This document shows, piece after piece, positions 1 through 8,110 of a stretch of 38,317 nt of DNA. The position numbers were made by a program, and so were the translations under genes. Positions within the stretch are counted from its first letter, which is position 1. Every line of letters begins with the position of its first letter. This stretch comes from Longimicrobiales bacterium. Lineage in GTDB: Bacteria > Gemmatimonadota > Gemmatimonadetes > Longimicrobiales > Gaopeijiaceae. The stretch is from the NCBI GenBank assembly GCA_028279425.1, contig JANQNV010000146.1, positions 1 through 38,317 of the forward strand, given 5' to 3'. The notes under the pieces were generated by a model. It saw only the letters and a program-made list of their open reading frames with translations. It made no database searches and was not told where the DNA came from.

Positions 1-322
1 ACGACAGGGTGTGCCCCACGAGCACCGACCGGCCCTCTGCCCACCGTTCGTCGAGCACCCGCCAGAGGTGCTCCATCGATGCTCGATCCACGAGCCGGAA
101 GAGCGCTCGAATGCCGCGAATGGGGTCCCACAGATCGGGGTCGGAGAGTGCGCGCTCGAAGCGCTCGGCCGGTAGAATCGACACGAAGTCGAGCCCTGCG
201 GCCTTCACCGTCGGGCCGAAGGGCTCCGAGGTGATCACCACCACCTCGTGCCCGCGTCGCTTCAGTTCGCGGCCGAGGGCGACGAAGGGGTTCACGTCGC
301 CTGCAGACCCCACGGGCGTCAT
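1..322 (-). CDS. GT1/GT28-type glycosyltransferase, N-terminal part only
   Basis: About 107 codons are present; the gene runs off the left edge of the window, so the C-terminal nucleotide-sugar-binding half is missing. The N-terminus reads MTPVGSAGDVNPFVALG followed by RELKRRGHEVVVITSEPFG, the acceptor-side Rossmann start typical of UDP-glucosyl/rhamnosyl transferases (GT1, GT28 N-terminal domain). The ATG at 322 is chosen, but the residues just before it (LRVL) fit the first beta strand, so a CTG start at 334 is possible. It begins within about 20 nt of the stop of the GT4 gene, so the two are probably cotranscribed and may act on the same glycolipid or secondary product. The substrate cannot be told from this fragment. 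Confidence 0.75.
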   Translation of the reverse strand, partial: MTPVGSAGDVNPFVALGRELKRRGHEVVVITSEPFGPTVKAAGLDFVSILPAERFERALSDPDLWDPIRGIRALFRLVDRASMEHLWRVLDERWAEGRSVLVGHTLS

Positions 323-339
323 CAGGACGCGCAGGGTGT

Positions 340-1476
340 TCAGGACTCCTTCGCCTTCGGCTTCGGGCGGTCGCGAGCGACGCCGCGGAGGGCGGCCTCC
401 CAGCGATCCACATACGGCCCCATGGAGAACTCCGTCCGTGCGCGTTCACGAGCCGATGCCGACATCCGCTGGAGGAGTGCGGGTTCGTGCACGATCCCCT
501 GGAGTGCGGCGGCCAGGCTGCCGGCGTGGAAGTCGGAGATCACCCTACCCGGGGGTGCGTCGGGGTCGACACCGTCGACCAATACCTGCCGCGCTCCCGA
601 CACCGGGGTCGACAGAACGGGTACCCCGACCGCCATCGCTTCGATCATGGTGTTGGCCATGGATTCCTTGTCGGAACTCACCACGAGGAGATCCAGGGCC
701 GCGAAGGCGGGCCAGGGATCGTCGAGGTGTCCGAGGAATCGAATGCGGTCGACCACCCCGAGGTGTCGGGCCTGCTCCTCGAGGGTCGCCCGCATCGGAC
801 CGTCTCCGACGACCACCCCGGTACACCCCGGAACCCGGGCGACGGCCTCGATGAAGCGCTCGATCCGTTTCTCGGGCACGAGACGAGCGACGAGGCCGAC
901 GACGACCCCCTCCTCGGGAAGGTCGAAGCGCAGCCGCGCGGCATCGGCGTCGAGGGGTGTGTCGGGAGGCGAGATGCCCTTGGGGATCACTTCGAGGCGA
1001 TCGTCGTCGAGGTGGGGTAGTACTGCCCGATAGGTGTCCGCCACATCGGAGGCGCTGACCACGATGCGTCGCACGATACGCCCGAAGAGCCACCGGTACT
1101 TCGCGCTCCTCGGGGTGTCGGTCGACATCCCGATGCGCGACACCACGGGCACGAAGGCCGCCTTGGCTCCCAGCGCCAGGTGGAGCGTCTTCCGGAAGGT
1201 TCCGATCAGGAGGACGTCGGCTTCGAAGCGGTGGAGGGCCCGGGCTACGCGCACGGAGCTCCACAGCGACAGGTCGCCCCCGACGTGCAGCATCGCGGTG
1301 TCGATGCCGTAGGCGCCGGCCCGTTCCGCCACGAGGGGTCGGTTGCAGAAGAGGCGTACTTGGTGGCCGCGCCCCTGGAGCGCCGCGAGAAGCCGGCACA
1401 GGGCGATCTCGGCACCGCCCCACTCGGGAGCGCCGTTGTGCGCGGCGATCCGGAGCGGCGGGCGTGGCGTGGCCAC
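340..1476 (-). CDS. GT4-family glycosyltransferase
   Basis: A 378-residue GT-B fold retaining glycosyltransferase. The N-terminal acceptor domain starts with a Rossmann-like strand and the loop GAPEWGGAE (residues 15-23). The donor-binding half starts near 190 with VVGLVARLVPEKR (193-204), and the EX7E motif is E271/E279 in KESMANTMIEAMAVGVPV. Length is normal for the family. The start is GTG, one base after the TGA of the upstream DUF819 gene, so translation is probably coupled. With the adjoining GT1-type gene it forms a glycosyltransferase pair, perhaps for a glycolipid, exopolysaccharide or small-molecule glycoside; the sugar and acceptor are unknown. No membrane segments are visible, so it is cytoplasmic or peripheral. 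Confidence 0.9.
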   Translation of the reverse strand: MATPRPPLRIAAHNGAPEWGGAEIALCRLLAALQGRGHQVRLFCNRPLVAERAGAYGIDTAMLHVGGDLSLWSSVRVARALHRFEADVLLIGTFRKTLHLALGAKAAFVPVVSRIGMSTDTPRSAKYRWLFGRIVRRIVVSASDVADTYRAVLPHLDDDRLEVIPKGISPPDTPLDADAARLRFDLPEEGVVVGLVARLVPEKRIERFIEAVARVPGCTGVVVGDGPMRATLEEQARHLGVVDRIRFLGHLDDPWPAFAALDLLVVSSDKESMANTMIEAMAVGVPVLSTPVSGARQVLVDGVDPDAPPGRVISDFHAGSLAAALQGIVHEPALLQRMSASARERARTEFSMGPYVDRWEAALRGVARDRPKPKAKES

Positions 1477-1477
1477 G

Positions 1478-2665
1478 TCAGCCTCCGCCCACCTGCCCCA
1501 GCAGCCACGCTGCCGCCAGCGCCCCGTAGATGCCCAGGACGTAGCCGACGACGGCCATGAGGAGACCCACGGGGGCGAGGGCCGGGTGATAGACGCCCGC
1601 TACCACGGGAGCGGAGGCGGCTCCGCCCACATTGGCCATGCTGCCGGTCGCGACGAAGAACATCGGGGCCTTCACGATGTAGGCCACGAGGAACAGCAGA
1701 CCGATGTGGATGCTGATCCAGAGGGCACCAGCGGCGAGGTACACGGGGGCATCGAGCACGGCCCGCAAATCCGCCTGCGCGCCGATCGCCGCGAGCAGCA
1801 GGTAGAGCCCGGTGTATCCGGCAGCCGAGGCTCCGACCGTCTCCATGCGGCGCAGGCGGGTGAACGAGAGCGCCAGCCCGACGGTCACGACGACGAGGAC
1901 GGCCCAGGTCGTGCCCGAGATGATCGTGGGATCGCCGAGTCGGGGGAGGCGCGCGCCGATGTTCACCGACGCGACGGCGGCCGCCAGCCCGAGCCCGACC
2001 ATCATGGCCATGTCGCGCAGCGTCACCGGGTGACGTTGCGTGTCCATCTCGGCGAGGCGGCGATTGGTGTCGTCGAGGGCGCGTGTGTTGGCCCCGATCG
2101 CCCGGTCCCACCGTCCCTGAATCCCGCTCAGGACGAGGAGCACGCCCATCCACCCGTAGCCGACCACCGTGTCGACCACGATCACCGGGCCCATCTCGGA
2201 CTCCGGCGTGCCCACACTCTCGGCGATCGCGACCATGTTGGCCGTTCCGCCGATCCAGCTCCCCGAGAGGGCGGCGAATCCCGTCCAGGCGTCGGGTCCG
2301 AGTGCGCCCTTGAAGAGCAGGAGCGCGATCGGTCCTCCGATCACGATCCCGATCGTGCCGGCGACCACCATCACCATCGCCATCCATCCGAGTCTCGCGA
2401 CGCTCTTGAGGTCGACGGAGACCATCAGGAGGAAGAGGGCGAAGGGCAGGAGGTAGCGCACCAGCCAGTCGTAGGCCGGCGACGCCGAGGGGGTGATCCC
2501 GGCCGTCGTGAGCAGCATCGGGACGAAGTAGATGTAGATGACCGGCGGCGTGAATTCGAAGAGGCGTTCGAGCGGCTTCAACTCCGAAAGCCAGAAGATT
2601 GCCGCCACCGTCGCGGCGAGGAGGCCGGCGACCGACATCGGGTCCTGTACCAACGTCTCGGACAT
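1478..2665 (-). CDS. DUF819 family integral membrane protein
   Basis: A 395-residue multi-span membrane protein of the DUF819 (YjcL-like) family. About ten to eleven hydrophobic segments are seen, with the family's Gly/Asn-rich stretches: SGSWIGGTANMVAIAESVG in the middle and VKAPMFFVATGSMANVGGAA near the C-terminus. These two pseudo-repeated halves resemble those of sodium-coupled carrier folds, so a transport role is plausible but unproven. The ATG at 2665 (MSETLVQDP) is preferred because the upstream in-frame extension to 2734 is Arg/Pro-rich and not family-like. The gene is divergent from the CsoR-like regulator and histidine-degradation genes, so a role in importing histidine or urocanate is a reasonable guess. 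The GT4 gene follows one base after its stop. Confidence 0.85.
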   Translation of the reverse strand: MSETLVQDPMSVAGLLAATVAAIFWLSELKPLERLFEFTPPVIYIYFVPMLLTTAGITPSASPAYDWLVRYLLPFALFLLMVSVDLKSVARLGWMAMVMVVAGTIGIVIGGPIALLLFKGALGPDAWTGFAALSGSWIGGTANMVAIAESVGTPESEMGPVIVVDTVVGYGWMGVLLVLSGIQGRWDRAIGANTRALDDTNRRLAEMDTQRHPVTLRDMAMMVGLGLAAAVASVNIGARLPRLGDPTIISGTTWAVLVVVTVGLALSFTRLRRMETVGASAAGYTGLYLLLAAIGAQADLRAVLDAPVYLAAGALWISIHIGLLFLVAYIVKAPMFFVATGSMANVGGAASAPVVAGVYHPALAPVGLLMAVVGYVLGIYGALAAAWLLGQVGGG

Positions 2666-2753
2666 GACAGACCTGCGGGTGGCGGGGGGGCACCGGGGTC
2701 TTCGATGCATGGGATGCCGGAACGCCGGAGGCAAGGGTCGGTGTGCCGGCCGA

Positions 2754-2772
2754 GGTCCCCCCGGGGGGGACC
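2754..2772. promoter_or_regulatory. G/C palindrome, candidate operator between divergent genes
   Basis: The 19-bp stretch GGTCCCCCCGGGGGGGACC is a near-perfect inverted repeat in the 181-bp space between the DUF819 gene (minus) and the CsoR-like gene (plus). CsoR/RcnR/FrmR-family repressors are known to bind palindromes built around G/C tracts, so this is the natural operator candidate. A possible -35 element (TTGACC, 2775-2780) directly abuts it, with a weak -10 (CATCAT, 2799-2804) 18 bp further on, toward the CsoR-like gene. The promoter part is weak. Confidence 0.45.
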
Positions 2773-2846
2773 CCTTGACCCGGGCTTGGGCGTCGGAGCA
2801 TCATCCGGACGCGGGGTGCACCGACGAACGACCTGGGAGGAGCGAC

Positions 2847-3110
2847 ATGCCGGGTGGGAGCAAGGAGCAACTGACGCATCGTGCGGCGATCATCGAGGGG
2901 CACGTACGGGCGGTGAAGCGACTCCTGCAGGAGGAGCGGCCCATCATCGAGATCCTCACCCAGATCAGCGCGGTGAGGTCGTCGCTCAACCGACTTCAGC
3001 ACGTGTTGTTCGAGGAGTACGTCGAAGAGGTCTTGCTCGACCTGGACACTCCCGAGCAACGGTCGGCCGCCGTCGCCGACATCCGGGCCGCGATGGAGAC
3101 GCTACCTTGA
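2847..3110 (+). CDS. CsoR/DUF156-family transcriptional regulator without canonical metal ligands
   Basis: An 87-residue all-helical protein of the DUF156 (CsoR/RcnR/FrmR) family. The core ILTQISAVRSSLNRLQHVL (36-54) is highly typical, as is the overall length. Aligned to Mycobacterium tuberculosis CsoR, the copper ligands Cys36, His61 and Cys65 correspond here to Ile33, Tyr58 and Val62, and the protein has no cysteine at all. It is therefore unlikely to sense Cu(I) in the usual way, or to be a thiol sensor. The start has a strong GGAGG site 4-6 nt upstream. Its TGA overlaps the TTG start of hutH, so it is cotranslated with histidine ammonia-lyase and may be a histidine-pathway regulator. The neighbouring G/C palindrome at 2754-2772 is a likely binding site. 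Confidence 0.85.
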   Translation: MPGGSKEQLTHRAAIIEGHVRAVKRLLQEERPIIEILTQISAVRSSLNRLQHVLFEEYVEEVLLDLDTPEQRSAAVADIRAAMETLP

Positions 3111-4669
3111 GCGAAGAGGCGCTCCTCGACGGACGGTCGCTCGACCTCGCGACGGTCGTGCGGGTGGCGCGAGGGGACGCCCACCCCCGACTCGTCGAGC
3201 AGGCTCGCGATCGCATGACGGCCTCGCGCGCCATCGTCGACGGATCGCTCGAGCGCAACGAACGCGTCTACGGCATCAGCACCGGGTTCGGACGGCTCGC
3301 GGAGGTGTACATCGGCCAATCTCGGCGCCGGGAGCTGCAGCTCAACCTCGTCCGGAGCCACTCGTCCGGGGTGGGCACCCTGCTCGCACGCGAAGAAGTA
3401 CGGGCGATGATGCTGTTGCGGGCCAATGCCCTCGCCCGCGGCAACAGCGGGTGTCGGCCGATCCTGGTCGAACGGCTCCTGGAGTTCCTCGCCCGAGGGC
3501 TCACGCCGGTGGTGCCCGAAGTCGGGAGCGTCGGTGCAAGCGGCGATCTCGCACCGCTGGCCCACGTCGCCCTGTGCGTCGTGGGAGAGGGGATGTTGGA
3601 CGATGGCGGGGGCCCGCGCCCGACGGCCACCGTGCTCGCCGAACACGACCTTGAGCCCGTGGAGCTCTTCGAGAAGGAGGGCCTCGCGCTGATCAACGGG
3701 ACCCAGGCCACGACGGCTCTGGGGGTACTCGGAGTGAGCGCCGCCGAGGTCCTGGTCGAATCGATCGATGTCGCCGGGGCGATGTCTCTGGAGGCGTTGA
3801 AGGGGACGCCGTCTCCGTTCATCGAAGAGGTGCACGAAGCGCGACCCCACCCGGGGCAGCAGACGAGCGCACAGCGACTTCGCCTCCTCCTGCAGCACTC
3901 CGAGATTCGGGAGTCGCATCGATTCAACGATCCCAGGGTGCACGATGCCTACTCGCTGCGCTGCATGCCGCAGGTGCATGGTGCGGCCCGGGAGGTGTTG
4001 GCCTACGCGACGCGGATCCTCACCACCGAGTGCAACGCCTCGACCGACAATCCCCTGGTCTTCGCGTACGGCGAGGGGCACGGCCGGATCGTGAGCGCCG
4101 GCAACTTTCACGCCCAGGTGGTCGCGCAGGCCCTCGATTTCGTGGCGATCGCTCTCGTCGACCTCGGCTCCATCGCCGAGCGTCGTATCGAGCGGATGCT
4201 CAACCCCGACCTGTCGGGGCTGCCTGCCTTCCTCGCCCGCGATCCGGGTGTGGAGTCGGGCTTCATGATCGCCCAGGTCGCGGCCGTCGATCTTCTCGGC
4301 GAGATGCGGGTGCTCGCCCACCCGGCCTCGGTCGATTCGGTCAGCACCAGCGCGGCCAAGGAAGACCACGTGAGTATGGGTATGGCCGCGGCGCGGAAGC
4401 TTCGGCGGGTGGTGGAGTGCCTGGAATACATCGCGGCCATCGAGTTGATGGTGGCGACCCAGGCCCTCGATTTCCACCGACCTCTCACACCCGGCCTCGG
4501 GGTCCAGGAGGCCGTGGCGCGCGTGCGCGGCGAGGTCGCTGCCCTGGAGGGCGATCGCGTCCTGACCGCTGATCTCGAGCGGCTGTGGCGTTGTGTGCGG
4601 GCGGGGGCCTTCGCCGGTATCTGGGCGTCGATGCCGGAGCCCGATCCGGCCGAGTTCGTCGACGCCTGA
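3107..4669 (+). CDS. hutH: Histidine ammonia-lyase
   Basis: A 520-residue enzyme that converts L-histidine to trans-urocanate and ammonia, the first step of histidine degradation, in the cytoplasm. The MIO prosthetic group forms from Ala144-Ser145-Gly146 in [17 protein letters not shown]; the N-terminal YGISTGFG (55-62) carries the catalytic tyrosine, and STDNPLVF and the GNFHAQ stretch are conserved active-site elements. Length matches family members (about 510 residues). The start is TTG at 3107, overlapping the preceding TGA as TTGA; it places the conserved LLDGRSL segment at the usual position, and no nearer ATG or GTG fits. An open frame continues far upstream, but that sequence is not HutH-like. 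hutU follows 150 bp later on the same strand. Confidence 0.97.
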   Translation: MSEEALLDGRSLDLATVVRVARGDAHPRLVEQARDRMTASRAIVDGSLERNERVYGISTGFGRLAEVYIGQSRRRELQLNLVRSHSSGVGTLLAREEVRAMMLLRANALARGNSGCRPILVERLLEFLARGLTPVVPEVGSVGASGDLAPLAHVALCVVGEGMLDDGGGPRPTATVLAEHDLEPVELFEKEGLALINGTQATTALGVLGVSAAEVLVESIDVAGAMSLEALKGTPSPFIEEVHEARPHPGQQTSAQRLRLLLQHSEIRESHRFNDPRVHDAYSLRCMPQVHGAAREVLAYATRILTTECNASTDNPLVFAYGEGHGRIVSAGNFHAQVVAQALDFVAIALVDLGSIAERRIERMLNPDLSGLPAFLARDPGVESGFMIAQVAAVDLLGEMRVLAHPASVDSVSTSAAKEDHVSMGMAAARKLRRVVECLEYIAAIELMVATQALDFHRPLTPGLGVQEAVARVRGEVAALEGDRVLTADLERLWRCVRAGAFAGIWASMPEPDPAEFVDA

Positions 4670-4671
4670 CC

Positions 4672-4821
4672 ATGGGCGCGAGGAGGTTGGAGAGTATCGA
4701 GGTCGTCGAGGTCGTCGAGGCAATCGAGGCAATCGAGGAGATCGGGGAGTATCGAGGCAATCGAGAGACCGAGGAGGTCGAGGAGATGACGAATCCCGGA
4801 ACGAGATGGGAGCAGGCCTGA
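4672..4821 (+). CDS. Possible 49-residue peptide encoded in the hutH-hutU spacer
   Basis: An ATG two bases after the hutH stop opens a 49-codon frame whose TGA overlaps the hutU start (TGATG), so reading it would couple the two genes. The product is acidic and repetitive, rich in Ile/Val/Glu ([15 protein letters not shown]), because most of it comes from a 9-bp tandem repeat. No ribosome-binding site is obvious and no known family is recognised. It may be a real linker peptide or only spacer DNA that stays open in this frame. Confidence 0.3.
   Translation: MGARRLESIEVVEVVEAIEAIEEIGEYRGNRETEEVEEMTNPGTRWEQA
4692..4766 (+). repeat. 9-bp short tandem repeat between hutH and hutU
   Basis: Five clean contiguous 9-bp units (two GAGGTCGTC, two GAGGCAATC, one GAGGAGATC; 4699-4743) are followed by a 10-bp variant and another GAGGCAATC (4754-4762). 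GAGTATC flanks both ends. The repeat lies wholly inside the spacer of the hut operon. Confidence 0.85.
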
Positions 4822-6482
4822 TGTCGACGTCGGAGAACCCACGGGTCGTGCGGGCACCTCGGGGTCGGCAACTCCGGTGCCGTGGCTGGCTCCAGGAGGC
4901 GGCGCTGCGGATGCTCATGAACAACCTCGATCCCGAGGTCGCGGAACGACCGGACGACCTCGTGGTCTACGGCGGCACCGGGCGGGCTGCCCGGAGTTGG
5001 CCGGCGTTCCATGCGATGGTCGAAACGCTCGAGACGCTGGCCGACGACGAGACGATGCTCGTTCAGTCGGGCAAGCCCGTCGGGGTGTTCAGGACCCACC
5101 GCGACGCACCGCGGGTGTTGATCGCCAACAGCAACCTCGTAGGCCGGTGGGCGACCTGGGAGCACTTCCGCGAGCTCGAGCGGGCGGGGTTGATGATGTA
5201 TGGCCAGATGACGGCGGGGTCGTGGATCTACATCGGTACGCAGGGGATTCTGCAGGGCACGTACGAAACCTTCGGGGCCGTCGCGCGGGAGCACTTCGGC
5301 GGGTCGCTCGAGGGACGGTGGATCCTGACCGGGGGTCTCGGCGGGATGGGTGGCGCGCAGCCGCTCGCCGCCACCATGAACGGCGCATCGTGCCTGGCGG
5401 TCGAGGTCGATCCGCACCGCCTCGAGCGGCGCGTCGAGAACGGGTACTGCGACCGCGCCTCCGACGACCTGGACGAGGCGCTCGCGTGGGTGGTCGACGC
5501 TACGGCCCGGCGCGAGGCGCTGTCGGTGGGTCTGCTCGGCAACTGCGCCGACGTGCTGCCCGAGCTCGTACGCCGCGGGGTGGTGCCCGACGTCGTGACC
5601 GACCAGACCTCGGCGCACGATCCGCTGAACGGCTACGTACCCCACGGACTCGACCTCGCCGATGCCGTCGGGCTCCGGTCGTCCGACCCCGCCGACTACG
5701 AGCGCCGTTCGATGGCGTCGATGGCGGAGCACTGCAGGGCGATGGTCTCGCTCCAGGAGCGAGGCAGCGTCGTGTTCGACTACGGAAACAATTTGCGGGG
5801 TCACGCCCGCGACGCCGGCTACGGCGATGCCTTCGCGTTTCCGGGATTCGTGCCCGCCTACATCCGACCGCTGTTCTGCGAGGGCAAGGGGCCCTTCCGC
5901 TGGGCGGTTCTATCGGGCGAAGAGAGCGACCTCGCCCGCACCGACGACCTCGTGCTCGAGCTCTTTCCCGACGACGAGCATCTCTCTCGCTGGATTCGAC
6001 TGGCTCGCGAGAGGGTGCCGGTCCAGGGGCTTCCGTCGCGGATCTGTTGGCTGGGTCAGGGAGCGCGCGCCCGTTTCGGGCTCGCCCTGAACGACCTCGT
6101 GGCCCGAGGCGAGCTGACGGCCCCCGTGGTGATCGGCCGCGATCACCTCGACACCGGTTCGGTCGCCTCGCCCTACCGCGAAACCGAGGCCATGCGCGAC
6201 GGGTCCGACGCCGTGGCCGACTGGCCGATCCTCAACGCGCTCCTGAACTGCGCGTCCGGGGCGACCTGGGTGAGCTTCCATCACGGTGGCGGCGTCGGGA
6301 TCGGCAACTCGCTGCACGCCGGTCAGGTGATCGTCGCCGACGGTACGCCCGAGGCTGCGGCGAGGCTCGAGCGGGTGCTCACGAACGACCCCGGCATCGG
6401 TGTCGTGCGCCACGCCGACGCCGGTTACCCGCAGGCGGTCGCGGCGGCGCGGGCGGAGGGTTTGCGCAGGCCGATGGGTTGA
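4821..6482 (+). CDS. hutU: Urocanate hydratase
   Basis: A 553-residue NAD-dependent enzyme that hydrates urocanate to 4-imidazolone-5-propionate, the second step of histidine degradation. The NAD-binding loop [11 protein letters not shown] is at 171-181. The conserved cysteine is C409 in RICWLGQG, matching Cys410 of the Pseudomonas enzyme. The C-terminal [16 protein letters not shown] segment is highly conserved. Length is normal. The ATG at 4821 overlaps the TGA of a small upstream frame and follows a GGGAGCAGG stretch that can act as ribosome-binding site. It is the third gene of the csoR-like/hutH/hutU group. The next enzyme, imidazolonepropionase, is not in the window. Confidence 0.97.
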   Translation: MSTSENPRVVRAPRGRQLRCRGWLQEAALRMLMNNLDPEVAERPDDLVVYGGTGRAARSWPAFHAMVETLETLADDETMLVQSGKPVGVFRTHRDAPRVLIANSNLVGRWATWEHFRELERAGLMMYGQMTAGSWIYIGTQGILQGTYETFGAVAREHFGGSLEGRWILTGGLGGMGGAQPLAATMNGASCLAVEVDPHRLERRVENGYCDRASDDLDEALAWVVDATARREALSVGLLGNCADVLPELVRRGVVPDVVTDQTSAHDPLNGYVPHGLDLADAVGLRSSDPADYERRSMASMAEHCRAMVSLQERGSVVFDYGNNLRGHARDAGYGDAFAFPGFVPAYIRPLFCEGKGPFRWAVLSGEESDLARTDDLVLELFPDDEHLSRWIRLARERVPVQGLPSRICWLGQGARARFGLALNDLVARGELTAPVVIGRDHLDTGSVASPYRETEAMRDGSDAVADWPILNALLNCASGATWVSFHHGGGVGIGNSLHAGQVIVADGTPEAAARLERVLTNDPGIGVVRHADAGYPQAVAAARAEGLRRPMG

Positions 6483-6501
6483 GGCGGGGCGCGACGTCCC
6501 G

Positions 6502-7002
6502 TCAGGTCGTGACGCGCCCTGACAGTGCCTCGACGTACTCCTGCATGCCGGCGTCGTAGCCCAGCAGGTAGTGCACGACGAAGCGGGCCACGGGGCTACG
6601 AATCTCGCCCGTCTCGGTCACCCGGACGACGGTTCCGTCGCCGTCGGGGGCGATCTGCCAGGTCCAACTGCCGACCCGGTCGGGGTCGTCGTCGGCGAGC
6701 CGCGTGACCATCCGGCTCCCGGGCTCCACCTCGGCGATCGCGAAGGTGGCCTCGCCTGCTGAACCGCTCTCCCTCCAGCCGGGTCGCCCGTCGAGGATCA
6801 CGATCTCGACCTCCTCGACTCCGGGCCGCCAGTCCGGGAAGTCCTGTACGTTGGTAAGGGCGGCCCACACCGTTTCGGGGTCGGCGGGCAGGGTCGCGGT
6901 GAGCGTGGCGGTGTGGCTCTCCGGTAGGGCAAGACCCACCCCGTACACGCCGGCTCCTGCGGCTACTGCACCGAGAGCCGTCCACCTGATCCATGCCTGC
7001 AT
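6502..7002 (-). CDS. SRPBCC-family protein with N-terminal membrane anchor
   Basis: A 166-residue protein. Residues 5-27 form one hydrophobic segment (signal anchor or uncleaved signal). The rest is a START-like/polyketide-cyclase SRPBCC domain, beginning TATLTATLPADPETVWAALT, with the usual DFPDW segment and a long C-terminal helix (VARFVVHYLLGYD). Such domains bind hydrophobic ligands; the ligand here is unknown. The ATG at 7002 has GGAGGA 4 nt upstream; the longer upstream frame lacks homology features. It converges on hutU with only 19 bp between the stops and shows no operon partner. Confidence 0.8.
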   Translation of the reverse strand: MQAWIRWTALGAVAAGAGVYGVGLALPESHTATLTATLPADPETVWAALTNVQDFPDWRPGVEEVEIVILDGRPGWRESGSAGEATFAIAEVEPGSRMVTRLADDDPDRVGSWTWQIAPDGDGTVVRVTETGEIRSPVARFVVHYLLGYDAGMQEYVEALSGRVTT

Positions 7003-7144
7003 GTGTCCTCCGGCCGCTAAGGGGGGAACGACCACGATAGCATGTCGGCGCCCGTCGTTCGAGCTTTTTGGCCGCGGTGCGCACCGCAGCCGGTTCGGTC
7101 GCATCGCCTGGGGAGAGTGCTCGTGCCCCGATGACGTGGGGTCG

Positions 7145-7996
7145 TCAAACGGGCCCCGTCCGCCCTGGGACACGACTCACCAGCCCACCATCTTCGACGA
7201 ACCACTCCTTGGCCGACGGGTGCGACACGAGGCACTCGAACGTCTTGCGGAAGTCCCGGATCTGTGCCTCGTCCGCCGTGGCTTCGGTTGATTCGATGTC
7301 GGGTCCGTTCGCGGCGGTCCGGACGATCCAGGCGAGGTCTTGTGTGCCCGAGACCACGAAGAGCTGGAACCACTCCCGGGGCAGTCCTCGGCTATCGACG
7401 GTGAGGGTTCGAATACCCGCGGCGAGTTGATCCCGGATGATCGAGAGCACCTCCGCATCGGACTCCGAAGCTTCGGAGTCGAGGAAGAACACTCGACTCA
7501 TCCGCCCTCCGCCCTCGGTGAACGCCTTCATCGCGGCGAACGCGCCCTCGTTCTTCCAGAAGTACTGTTTGGACGCGAGGCTGGTCGCCATGAACCGATC
7601 GCGCGGAAAGGCCTCGAGGGTCTGTCGGTAGAACAACGGGAACTGGTCAACGGGCTCGATCCGAACCCGCTTGTGTTTCACCGCTTCGCGCAGCCGCTGA
7701 CTCCAGCGGTCGAGGAATGGCTTGAAGAGCTGTCGAAGCTCCGCGGGCATGGTCGCCTCGACGCGATGGAGCGCGTCCTCGAGTGAACGACGCGACGCCT
7801 CGGAGGCATGGTCCTCGACCTTCTCGAGTCTGCGATGAAGCAGCGTCACCGCCCCGAGGAGAGCCGCGACCATCAAGAGGACCAACTCTTCGATGTTCTG
7901 CGCAAGAAAGGGGAGACCTTCGAGCAGCCCGAACATCGACAGGAACGATACAGCGCCCGCTCCAATGGCCATCGCCCCGAAGAGAACTCGATTCAC
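7145..7996 (-). CDS. Unrecognised membrane protein with cytoplasmic domain
   Basis: A 283-residue protein with two hydrophobic helices at about 5-25 and 33-53, then a basic, probably coiled segment (HRRLEKVEDHASEASRRSLEDALHRVE is split here: residues 54-80), and a soluble domain. The soluble part contains a conserved-looking block, RFMATSLASKQYFWKNEGAF, followed by MSRVFFLDSE and a Trp/Phe-rich C-terminus (EWFQLFVVSG). I do not recognise the family. The arrangement (two helices, short coiled coil, soluble domain) suggests a membrane-tethered sensor or effector. By eye the gene is slightly less GC-rich than its neighbours, which may hint at transfer. It stands alone, 142 bp from the SRPBCC gene. 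Confidence 0.7.
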   Translation of the reverse strand: MNRVLFGAMAIGAGAVSFLSMFGLLEGLPFLAQNIEELVLLMVAALLGAVTLLHRRLEKVEDHASEASRRSLEDALHRVEATMPAELRQLFKPFLDRWSQRLREAVKHKRVRIEPVDQFPLFYRQTLEAFPRDRFMATSLASKQYFWKNEGAFAAMKAFTEGGGRMSRVFFLDSEASESDAEVLSIIRDQLAAGIRTLTVDSRGLPREWFQLFVVSGTQDLAWIVRTAANGPDIESTEATADEAQIRDFRKTFECLVSHPSAKEWFVEDGGLVSRVPGRTGPV

Positions 7997-8110
7997 TCTA
8001 CCATCCTCCGTTGGCTATTCCGAGCGTGGGTGCACGCTCCCAGCGCCTGGTGGCCGCGTGTGCTAGAGGGGCGGGTCGCCGCGATGTCGCGACGACCGCA
8101 TTCGCGCCTA

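Noticed and set aside
1343-3106. Long N-terminal extension of HutH
   Set aside because: The frame is open upstream but crosses other genes antisense and lacks HutH features; the TTG at 3107 gives the normal length.
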